Origin: Sapria himalayana
Taxonomy: Eukaryota > Streptophyta > Magnoliopsida > Malpighiales > Rafflesiaceae
Length of the DNA: 64,000 bases
NCBI GenBank assembly: GCA_029783825.1
Contig: JAREIK010002637.1
Coordinates: forward strand, 62,001 to 126,000
Reading direction: 5' to 3'
The position numbers were made by a program, and so were the translations under genes. This document shows, piece by piece, positions 47,082 through 56,474 of the stretch (position 1 is its first letter; each line of letters starts with the position of its first letter). The notes beneath the pieces are model-generated. The model was not told the origin of the DNA. It did no database searches and saw only the letters and a list, made by a program, of their open reading frames with translations.

Positions 47082-49138
47082 TTGAAAATTAAAATGTTAC
47101 ACAGAGGTCCGAGGCTGCTGAAACTTTGGTTTCTCCAGTCGTCTCAACTCAATCCCAAAGTTATAAAAAAAAAAATTAGGACTTCTGTAGTTTGGACTCA
47201 TTTTAAAATCATAACACAAAAAAATGTAAGGGGTGAGGAACAAGAAATGGCACCGTGTAAATATTGTATGAGACTTTTAACATGCAAGAGTTTATTTGGG
47301 ACTGGACACCTTAAGAGGCATGCCGAATTATGCACCAAAAAACCTGGACCTTTAGATCCTAGGCAAATCCAACTTGGCATTACATTTTTTGAGACTGGAT
47401 CGAGTACAGTCTCAAAGTTTATTCCATTCATATACTCCAGTGAGTTGGGTAGGGACGGCATGACCAGGCTCATCATATTGATGAGACTTCCGATCAGATT
47501 TTCGGAAGATCCTAGGGTAGTGCGCATCATGCAGACTTATTTTCTGCCTTCTTATTATAGGATTCCTAGGTGCACATCTAGGAATGACATACTAAAGATA
47601 TATAGTTTTATGACATATAGTGAAGTGATGTCCGTGACGTCCGATATATGGACAAGTCACGATGATTCTTTTTATGGATGTCTCACGAGTCACTAGGTAG
47701 ATTCTAACTGGACAATCAATAAAAAAATTTTAGGATTCACTGAGATTTTTCATCCTCATGATGACCCGGCCATTTTTGAGTGTATGATGAAAATCTTTAG
47801 GGAATATAAAATTTAAAATAAAATTGTGTCACATTCGATAACGCTTCTAATAATGGCGTAGCGATCAATATGTTTGTTAGGAATATTAGAGACGCACCTT
47901 TAGGAGAGATTTTTCATGTCAGATGCATATGTCACGTGATTAACCTGATTGTTCAAGCGGGTATGAAGGTGTGTTCCCTCGCGTTGGAAAATATACGGAA
48001 TGTACTCAAGTATATTCGCACTCCTCGCAGACAACAAGAGTTTGGTACTCTCTGTTTGTCTGTGAATCTTAAGAAGAAGAAATTCTAATCGAAATTGAGA
48101 TATCGTTGGAATTATACATACGTGATGTTGGAATCATGTGTTAGATATGAATACGTGATATCCGATTACGTCAATATTAAGAGTGACGAACTTATTATTG
48201 ACGACACTGACTGGGCTTCAGGAATTTCATTTATGAAATTCTCGAAGATATTTTATGACACGACGAACATGTGTTCGTCGGTTTATACGCCCACCACTTG
48301 CATTGTACTCTGGTACATATGCAACATTAGTAGCATCTTTAGGAAGTATCGAGCTGACCCGACGCTTAGTCATATGGTTGCAGAGATGGAGACCAAGTAC
48401 TTGAAGTACTGGTCTACCGTTCCATCTCTTTATTGCCTCGCTGCATGCATGGACCCTAGGGCTAATGTGGAAGAGGTAGAAGACACTCTGACTTTCATTT
48501 CCTCGTGCATGAACCTGGAAGAGCCACCTGAAGGGTTCATTCACGAGAAGTTGACTGACCTGTTCACATACTACGATACTAGGTATGGTGGTGGTGGTGG
48601 TGAGACTGTGATTACAGACATTAATACCTTGTTCAGAGATGACGATTATTCCATTCAGCTAGCGAGGGGGAAACGTAGGGGTGGACCATCACATAGGTGC
48701 GAGCTGTCTCGGTACTTAGATACCGATTACTGCTCAATCCTATCACATTCTGATACTAAGAATCTTGATTTATTACAGTGGTGAAAATCATATGAGTCCA
48801 CCTATCCTGTGCTATCTAGGATGGCACGGGATCTACTTATTCCTCCGGTATCGAGCATAGCATCGGAGTCTGTTTTTTCTGTTACAGTGAACGTGATTTC
48901 GCATAGAAGATCGAAATTACGTCCAAATATGGTTGAGGCATTAGCATATTTGAAGGATTGGGAGGAATCGAGGTTTAGCATTCATGATCGTGCTGGAGCC
49001 AGTACTGGGACAGACACTGCAGTCGCATCCACATCCACTACGATGACGGAGGAGTTGATTGCCGATGATAATGATCCATATGATACTGATCTTGATGTTG
49101 CAGCTGATGATTCTCATGATATGCTGATTGACAATTGA
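47082..49138 (+). pseudogene. hAT transposase with BED finger, four disablements
   Basis: The most complete hAT transposase here. N-terminal open part 47082-47696 holds a BED zinc finger (VVWTHFKI, CKYCMRLL, GTGHLKRHAELC) and the region to SVTSDIWTSHDD. A stop at 47694 and a small deletion near 47825 break it. It continues 47870-48088 (CHVINLIVQAGMKV), stops at TAA 48086 (CAA in copy 1), continues 48095-48784, stops at TGA 48782 (TGG in copy 1), then 48809-49138 with the dimerisation motif PPVSSIASESVFSV and an acidic C-terminus. Compared with copy 1 it keeps the 17 bases missing there (near 48210). Not functional as sequenced. Confidence 0.92.
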
Positions 49139-49799
49139 TGATGATCTGCTGTTTTTTGTTTTTGATGTTTTTTTATTGATTGTATTTGTACGCTTTGTTT
49201 GTACGTTGTGTTGAAACTTATACTTGTTATGTTCGGACCATCGGTTTCAAATGGATGATTGGTAATTTTTTATTTGTGTTTAATTTTTTTTTTAATTTTT
49301 ATTTGTAGCTTTTACTAACATAATGTATTGATTTATTTTGTTTTCAATTTAAATTTTATTTTAAACATTAATAATTTAATATATAAATAATAAATATAAT
49401 AAAAGTTAAACTAATTTGAATTTGAAAAAAAAAAGTTTATAAACTTTGTTATTTTATTTAATTTTAATTTTTAACATTTATAAAAATATTTATATTTAAT
49501 ATTGTACTGTACACCTACACCTAAGCTGTTATGCATTACAATATATAAAATTTTTTTTTTAAAAAAAAAAATTCCTGCCAATTGGGTCTCGTGTCAGGGT
49601 CTGCCTCTGCCCGGCTGCCCCAGCCCGTATGGACAGGCCGGGCCCGAGCGGGCCCGGTACGGCACGGCCTGCCGTGCCTACGGGCCGTGCCGGGCCCGAA
49701 AGTTTTTTAACCGTGATGTGTCGGGCACGGTGGCACGTTCGTGCCCTAAAAAAAGGTGCCGCGCCGGCTAGGCCCGACCCGTTTGACACCTCTATAGTT

Positions 49800-51300
49800 A
49801 CCCCATGAACTATTGTTTGTGATAGCTCGATAGTGGAGTTGATTGTCTTGAGATAACTTTTTGGATGTCTAAAGTTTGAATCTTTTTATTCATCTAAGAC
49901 AAAATTATGTGTGATACTAGTGTTAATAATGACTTTGGTGAATATCTCATTTATATTAGTATTCTATATAAATGAGTCCTTTGTTTTTGAACTGCTCCTT
50001 GACTGATTTGATTTTGTGGGTATTCAACAACTATATTGATTTCATGTGTGAATCATCATCATTTGCTCGGTCTTTCTCTCAATCATAGTATTGAGAGTTT
50101 TTTTTAGAATATTCATGAGCCCAGTGTGGTATATCATATAAAAAATAATTGATTGTTGGCTTAAAACTTTTGTGTTTTTCTCAATTTCTACTCTCTTTGT
50201 TAGTAGATGTCATACTTGATTCTTTTCTATCATTATAATTTTTAAACTTATTCTCTCCATCACTTTTAGCATATGTATTTTTGATTGGTGATTTGGCTTG
50301 AGATAAATTTTATTTTTGGAAATTTATGAGCGACTCTGCTATTGCTATGATCATGATTAAGTCTTGAATGTCTCGTCTTCTTAATTCTTGCTTAGCCTAA
50401 TCTTGCAAGTTGCCCATAAAATTAAAGAGTCGTTCATCCTCCCTTATATCAAGAGTCTCACGCATTAGGAGAGAGAACTTCTTGACATTTTCATGAATTG
50501 ATCTTTTGTGTTTAAGATGCTTCATTTGTTTAAAGCTCTGTATGCTACTTTTTTAGATAGAATTACTTCATCTTTTTTTTGAAGTTAATTCAAGTATCTA
50601 TTGTGCACCTATTCCTTTTTATTTTTTAAAATGTGCCACACCGTCATAGTGTTGCATTATTGTTAGTATAATTGTTTTAAAATATATTTTCATATATCAT
50701 AAGTAGTTGTTTAATTCATTGGCATCTTATTATTCTCAAAAGGAATGATACTTTGGCACCTCCACCTTCAGTGTCTCATTGGTGATCATTAACCTAGTTG
50801 ATAATGTAATTTTATAAATTATCATTTTTTATCTTAACTTATCTTCATGTTTAATCAGAATATTTACTTTTGACTCCAAGCTAGTTAGTATCTTTAGGAC
50901 CCTCTCGAACTCCTCATATAATATCATCGAGATTGTTGAGCTTTGTATTCTTTTTTAATGATTTTGGATATGTTGTCTGCACTTTAAGATTCTCTATGGT
51001 CTTCTTCATACTTTGCTCTATGAGGTCTATTTTTTCTTTGCTGTCTATTATGGTAATCTTTAACTTGGTCGCCTGGACATCTAAACTTATAAGAAGATCA
51101 TATGGTCTGTATTTATTTTCCTTATCCCTGGTTGGAGGGTGAATGTTCTTCGAATTTCATTGAAAACTTCTTTAACATGAGAATTTATTATTATTTCTTT
51201 TGAGTTACTCAATACTTGTAATTTTATTTCTGATATTAATTATCATTGACTTCATCTTTTTACTAAGCTCCCATGGCATACTTAGGCAACTCACTCCTTG
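49800..51300 (-). pseudogene. gypsy gag remnant
   Basis: Minus-strand frames show gag-like stretches. From about 50530 down: LKHKRSIHENVKKFSLLMRE then EDERLFNFMGNLQD, typical of plant gypsy gag. About 50180-50120: a FLYDIPHWAHEYSK stretch that looks like a degenerate zinc knuckle (C-x2-C-x-HW-..C pattern with Cys residues lost). The + strand holds only shadows. Confidence 0.7.
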
Positions 51301-51330
51301 GATGTTGTCATGCCAATTTCTTACTTATCT

Positions 51331-51698
51331 TGCAAGTGATGCTCAATTTTTATTAATAATTTAGGAGTGAAGGAAACTCAAAAGAAAATTAGAAAGAAAA
51401 AAAGTTTAGTATTCAAGAAATAATTTTACAACTTGATAGTTTGCAAATGAGGTTATTTTCTATTTTACACACACCAATGGAAGTGTCTAGAACCTTTCAA
51501 GGTTCTAGACATTATACAATACTCTAGGGTTTTGGAAGGTTCCTAGATATTTTAATTCTCTAGAATATTTCACACTTTGCTTAGAAATGAAAGTTTCTCT
51601 ATGTTTCTTGAAGATTTTCACCTCTCAATAGAAATCCACTAAGGATTATTTACTTTTATTTGATAGAGAAAGGGCCCTCCATAAGTGTTGGTGTGACA
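51331..51698 (-). repeat. 5' LTR of the gypsy element
   Basis: About 368 bp; see the partner at 43054-43413. On the + strand it begins TGCAAGTGATGCTCAATTTT and ends GGTGTGACA, so on the minus strand it reads TG...CA. No primer site could be matched to a named tRNA. Confidence 0.8.
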
Positions 51699-51920
51699 CA
51701 TCACCACATGTACATGCTACCACCACTGCATCTTTTTCTGCTGCCACTTATTGTCCTTTTCTGTCACCAATGTGAGCCCCTGCTTCTGGAACTAAAAAAA
51801 TAATTGCTTTTTTTTTTTTATTCGAACTTAGCTCTGATACTATGTTAAAAAAATGTAATACTAGAAATATATATGTAATGATATTATGAGAAATCAATAT
51901 ATTAAAATATCCTTTAATAA
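51699..51920 (-). mobile_element. fragment of another LTR retrotransposon (LTR edge and primer site)
   Basis: On the minus strand the sequence reads TTAACATAGTATCAGAGCTA (around 51846-51830), which is an LTR end followed by a TGGTATCAGAGC-type tRNA-iMet primer site with one change. The leader would lie at 51700-51830 and the LTR from 51847 rightwards. The other end of the LTR was not identified. The gypsy element adjoins it. Confidence 0.5.
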
Positions 51921-52271
51921 TGTCCGCAAGTAATTGGAGCAGCACACTTGTCCGGTGCTCCCATCAAAAATACGAAAAAAGAAATACTAAAGAAGGCTGC
52001 AACATATTTGTTTCTGGCTTTTTATATAATAAGCCAAATCATCTCAAAGGAAGTTCATGAAGATGATCTCTCGCCGACATCTTTCTACATGATCACAGGT
52101 GAAATGGGGGTAAGACTCTCGCTTGTACTCCATGCTCATTTAAAATTCTCTGCATATCATAACTGGACGAGAACACCATTATTGTGCAGGTTGCACAGTA
52201 TCCTATTCCTATCAAAAATGAAGGGGATTGACATATCTGAAATGGTATTAAACTATCCTAGTGAAATATAA
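51921..52271 (+). other. unidentified open frame near the last GPAA1 exon
   Basis: An open frame of about 116 codons without an ATG at its start, reading CPQVIGAAHLSGAPIKNTKK, then a hydrophobic stretch YLFLAFYIISQIIS, then KEVHEDDLSPTSFYMITGEMG. Base composition is more balanced than the surrounding intron. I recognise no family. It could be an alternative exon, a captured gene fragment or chance. It is not part of the usual GPAA1 sequence, which passes directly from 22594 to 52519. Confidence 0.35.
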
Positions 52272-52340
52272 TAATTGGTGGAAGCTATTAGTTGCATGGC
52301 ATAAGAGATGTGCACTTTGCTATGACAAACAATTTCACAG

Positions 52341-52477
52341 CAATCTGTAATGTAGACTCGTTGTGACCATTTTATTAGTAAGAATCATTTATTTGATCCT
52401 CCTTGCCATTCAACAATCTGTAATGTACACGATCATTTTATTTGATCATTTATTAGTAAGAATCATTTATTTGATCC
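52341..52477. repeat. local tandem duplication beside the acceptor
   Basis: Two copies of a block starting CAATCTGTAATGTA (52341 and 52414) and ending TTAGTAAGAATCATTTATTT plus GATCC (to 52399 and 52477). Units are about 60-75 bp with small indels. The second copy ends about 40 bp before the GPAA1 acceptor. Confidence 0.85.
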
Positions 52478-52518
52478 CAGATCATTCTCTTGATACCCTT
52501 TTCTTGTGTGTGATGCAG

Positions 52519-53317
52519 GTTGATTGAAGATGTGGTGAGATCATTGAACAATCTCCTTGAAAAGTTTCACCAGTCACTTTTCTTGTACCTCCTGACATCT
52601 CCTACGAAGTTTGTTTCAGTTGGAGTGTACATGATCCCATTTGCACTCCTAGTGGCACCCCTTCCTCTTGCCGCCGCCTCCCTCTACTTCGATGCCATTC
52701 AACAAGCATCAGCCAAGCCCACTCCTCCCTCTGGGTCCTGGAAATGGCTCAGTGAAGCACAACATGTGTGTGCAGTTCATATCTGGGGTGTATTTATTTC
52801 GCTGCTTCCATTTTTCATATCCCGGGCCCACGGCTCAAGCCCAACAACTGTGTGCTTGCTTATTTGGTTTTCTCTTTCAATAATCTTCCTCCATGCGGTG
52901 TTATCTTCGTTGTCTCGTGCCCATTGGCAGATTTTGAAGTCAGTAACTGTCTCGATACTGTTTATCTGCTTAATTCTCATGTCGATTATCAATTTTGCGA
53001 TGGCCCAGATTGGTGCATTGCTCATTGTTCCATTTTCTTTGATGGTATGCCCATTCAGGGGTAATGGCGTTAGAGTTACAAAGTGGGGTGCTTCCTTGAT
53101 GGCTGCTACCAATCTCTTCTTGGGTTTTATTGCATTTCCTCCCGCTGCTTTCTTTATGTTCCAGGGTGTTTTTAAAGGCTTCTGCAATGTTGGTGTCAGC
53201 GAGTTCTGGCATTGGATGCAGTCTCTGTGGGCATGGAGCAGTGCAACATACGTGTACATTGGTTTCATACACTTGCCTTGTTGGGTACTAGGCATTTGGA
53301 TTTTATTTTGTTCCTGA
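52519..53317 (+). CDS. GPAA1: GPAA1/GAA1, C-terminal membrane exon
   Basis: Final exon: one base completing Arg, 265 codons and TGA at 53315-53317. It starts LIEDVVRSLNNLLEKFHQSL, the hallmark GPAA1 block before the membrane region, then LTSPTKFVSVGVYMIPFALL. Six or seven hydrophobic helices follow, for example FALLVAPLPLAAASLYF, VHIWGVFISLLPFFI, TVSILFICLILMSIINF, IGALLIVPFSLM, LFLGFIAFPPAAFFMF. It ends SLWAWSSATYVYIGFIHLPC WVLGIWILF, where plant GPAA1 proteins end. No stop or shift. No AATAAA is visible in the first ~240 bp downstream. Confidence 0.95.
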
Positions 53318-54589
53318 CATGCACAACAATGTTGAGCCTGCTATTGTTTGTTCGCTAAATTATGAAAAATTAATCTTAACTGGTTTGGGTGTGACTTTTA
53401 ATCTAGTACTTAGTGGGTGCAGACATTTGGTGGAAGACGTGAGTTGCCAGGAAAGTTTTGGATTTCATAATAACGGATTGAAGACAGTTAAATATGGAAT
53501 TAGCTGACTTTGAAAGATAATCTTAACAGCTAATCACTGTTTCTTTTTTTATTCTGTGTACCACCATCCACACGACTATTTTCAGAGATTTGCAAAAAAT
53601 ATGAATCATTTCGAAGTTGCTCGAAAGAATCTAGGTGTCCTAATTGACAATTTTGATTGGTCTAAAAGAAAATTTCAAATTCACATGCTTCTGATTTTTT
53701 TAGCTACCAAAATTATCTTTTAATATTGAGATGTGTGTGTTCTAGTCTGATGCAGTAAAAGTCGATTGTGATTCAAACGTAAACACCAGTGATGTTGAAT
53801 CATATTTAAACAAAGTTGTAGTGAAATGTTTGAGGAAGATATTCGTGCTTGTTTTGGCATTGAGAGAATCCAAAGTGGTGAAGAATGATCAACGTTCATA
53901 TGATAATTTTGATAATGTTTTGGGTGTCATCATCATAATGGAGGCGATTATTTAAGATATTTTAGTGAGTGCTGGTAGTTGTAGCTTAAGTTGCATATTT
54001 GGCGTCCAATCATGTCACGAGCAACATAGCATTATAGTTGTTGGGATGGTTTTCCTATGCAACATAAGTTGATTGTAATATAAACCTAAGCACCAATGAT
54101 GGTGAACCTCATTATTAATGATCATCAAGATTTAGTCTAAATTGCATTAATCACATTCACCACATCAAACATGTGCAAGCAAACACATTCGAGAATCACT
54201 GAATTGTATCTAACTTCTTTCTTTTGTTCCAAAGTAATATCAAATAACTTAGGAAACAATTGTATCTTTCAACATATATTTTAACTGTTTTTCACCCTCT
54301 CCCCTATCAATTTCAGGGTAGATGCATACGATAAAATTTCATACTGATTAATCATTTCAGTAGTAATCGTGATTAATCACGTTTAATTTTAGAGTTCTTA
54401 TGAGATCCAGTATATTAGTGATGCTTTAAACATATTTGATTTTATTAAAAATGTTTTTTTTTTTTGTTTTTTTACTATTTTTTTTGTTTTTGTTATTTTT
54501 TTTAATTCTATTAAAAATGTTGCTGCTTAAGAAAACTGAAGTATCAAATATCACAACGTACTGTTGAATATCATTGAAATACACCAAAA
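53318..54589. other. DNA downstream of GPAA1, no second gene recognised
   Basis: The 3' untranslated region presumably starts here. The stretch is AT-rich with a few balanced patches (53750-54200) but no supported ORF and no TE terminus that I can name. Confidence 0.5.
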
Positions 54590-55240
54590 TGCATTCATTA
54601 TATTAGTAAGTTTTTCTTTTTGAGCATCACTAATCTTATTCAAGATTTTTCATGAAAACTTAAAACGACAACAATTTCTTTTTCATCCTCGTCCTCTAAA
54701 GATGACAATGATTCATTGTCTTCTGTTAAAAATGTTACGGCCTTCTTGGTTGGATATTAATATGTTATGTTCTATCCACTTGATGTCATGATTTCAACTC
54801 GTAAAAGTTTTAATGTTGCTGCTACTCTTCCTTTCCTCGCATAACTCAGTTTACTAAATGATGCTCCCATGTTGTAGCTTGGCCATGAGTTTCTCCACGC
54901 CGTGAACTGCTGCTCAATTTTGAATGGCATGTATACCATATATTTAAATTTTACATAATGAAATAACTTCCCCGGATCGACAATCTCTCTGTCTAACCCA
55001 ACAAGAAATCTAGGTAGTCTAGCTTTTTGGCCATCTTCTATGTTGACTTGGATCATAGCAATTTCTATTTCTATATAAGTGTCAACTTTTTTACACGAGG
55101 CTCTATAACTATCTATATAAGATTCGGTAGTAATGGAATGAAACAAACTATTTTTTCCTCATCACCATTTTCATTTCTTCCCACGTCACAATTCATCGTT
55201 CCATATTTCATCACCTACTCAACAGCATACCTAGTAAATT
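54590..55240 (-). pseudogene. gypsy gag fragment (antisense)
   Basis: Minus-strand ORF 55146-54772 carries VDTYIEIEIAMIQVNIEDGQ, then ARLPRFLVGLDREI, and FHYVKFKYMVYMPFKIEQQF: the C-terminal part of a plant gypsy gag (usual pattern M-RA.I.ED.E.-ARFL.GLN.EI, then HYVE-EDMVHMA.KVE.QL). The acidic DNESLSSLEDEDEKEIV-like stretch after it (about 54730-54660) resembles the gag-protease linker. No LTRs seen. Confidence 0.78.
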
Positions 55241-56087
55241 AAATTTCAACTCCATTTTTTTAGCTTGGAATAAAAAGATATTTTGTCATAATGTTACATG
55301 AGTAATTATTTTCTTGGTTCCTAGCTTCTCTAGAATGAAGCAAAGCTATTTTCCATATGAAACTCCTTTATTGTTAACTTGTTATTTGCATATTCAATTG
55401 GTTGAATCCTCTCTCCTTCCTATGCATATTAGGACTATTTTGTTATTTCTCCAAAAACGTGCATGATACTCGATCCGTTCTTCAGGGACTTGTTATAATT
55501 CCAATCTCATCGCACACTTATTTCTTTCAACATTACTTAGATAAATAATTTTAGATTAGTCAATGGTGTCACGCCTTGGTGAGACATGATTTTGAAAATT
55601 TAAAAATATATTTTGAAAAATTAATTTGTGCTTAATGAAAATAATGTTGTCACATAATTTAAAATTAAGTTTGATAAACTGAATTTTAAATTTTTAAAGA
55701 AAAGAAAAAATATATTTTAAAATTGGGAAATATATCGTCCGAATTCTGGTGCATTGGTATTTTTTAAAATGATTAATTAAGATATTTAAGTCATGGAAAA
55801 AAAATTAATTAATCAATTTATGGGTATGGAAAACAATTTCAAAACCAAATTTTGATATTTGAGATCCACTTTAAGACACTTATATATCAATTTTCACTCA
55901 ATAATGATACTCTTTCATTTCTTATTAAAGAATCATAATATTAGAGGTAAAAGTGAAATACATAATTGATAATTGGGAATAATAAATATACAATATTTTT
56001 CAGTAGAAAAATAATTCATGATCAAGGCTTTACTTGATGTTCAATCGATATTCCTTCTATTATTCTTCTTTCTTTTGTATTTAAATA
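55241..56087. other. AT-rich DNA, nothing recognised
   Basis: No ORF or terminal motif found between the gypsy gag fragment and the copia element. Confidence 0.5.
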
Positions 56088-56092
56088 TTTTA

Positions 56093-56245
56093 TATTATGA
56101 ACAATATTATGGTCATGGATGTCCATAAACTCTTCATTAATCTCTTGATTATTGATATTCTTGTGACTCTTATTATTCATAGATTAATGTGTATTAATTG
56201 ACATGAATTCATTAATATATTTATTTGTGTATTGATATATTCATT

Positions 56246-56298
<53 letters not shown>

Positions 56299-56424
56299 GT
56301 ATTCATATATTAAACCCTATAAATAAGGAGCATTTGTATGAGTCAGCATATACCTGAAGGAATAAGAAATTTTTCTCTTGTTTCTCTTATATCTCTCACT
56401 TTCTTGTTATTCTATTTCATAATA
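56093..56424 (+). repeat. 5' LTR of the gag-less copia
   Basis: Begins TATTATGAACAATATTATGG and ends TTCTATTTCATAATA. Contains ACCCTATAAATAAGGAGCAT, with a likely TATA box (TATAAATA) near 56319. An (AT)n expansion (56249-56294) makes it longer than the 3' copy. Confidence 0.85.
56249..56294. repeat. (AT)n microsatellite inside the LTR
   Basis: About 46 bases of alternating A and T. The corresponding place in the 3' LTR (about 60240-60262) has only a short AT stretch, so the expansion is later than insertion. Confidence 0.93.
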
Positions 56425-56474
56425 CATTATCAGCATGAAGCTCTGTTAGATTTTCAAGAGATATATTGAAGAAT

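Larger units (their letters stand above)
46312..49794 (+). mobile_element. hAT element, copy 2 (nearly complete)
   Basis: About 3.48 kb, inserted into the gypsy protease region. The right end GTTTGACACCTCTA at 49794 is canonical and TAGTTACC follows. At the left the expected TAGAGGTGTCAA terminus is absent: CGTGCATCTCTCTCTCGG (46312-46329) replaces it, immediately before the subterminal CCCGGCATGAGGCACGG. Interior: GC-rich 5' block with three hairpins (46537-46689), short leader, transposase remnant (47082-49138), AT-rich 3' part, GC-rich 3' block (49575-49780). Closely related to copy 1. Confidence 0.88.
43054..51698 (-). mobile_element. antisense Ty3/gypsy retrotransposon, split by a hAT element
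   Basis: About 8.6 kb, of which ~3.5 kb is the inserted hAT (46312-49794). LTRs are 43054-43413 (3') and 51331-51698 (5'). Polyprotein remnants run on the minus strand in gypsy order: gag (about 51250-49800), protease and RT (46310-45430), RNase H (45251-45030), integrase (44489-44283). RT before integrase identifies gypsy. Target-site duplications could not be seen; the left LTR directly follows the hAT end at 43043. Confidence 0.85.
22595..52518 (+). other. giant 29,924-bp GPAA1 intron packed with transposons
   Basis: Donor AG|GTTAGT at 22595 and acceptor GTGTGATGCAG|GTTGATT ending at 52518. Joining them restores GGR-LIED in frame, as in other plant GPAA1 proteins. Nearly everything between is transposon-derived: antisense copia, hAT copies of two families, a Mutator-like element, and an antisense gypsy element interrupted by another hAT. 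The flanking exons are intact, so correct removal of the whole intron is implied but not proven by sequence alone. Confidence 0.88.

Noticed and set aside
22595..52518. Treating the two GPAA1 parts as separate broken pseudogenes
   Set aside because: Both parts are open, in phase across a GT-AG pair and conserved to the natural stop; a long intron is simpler.
52777..53295. 172-aa antisense ORF
   Set aside because: Shadow of the GPAA1 C-terminal exon on the opposite strand.
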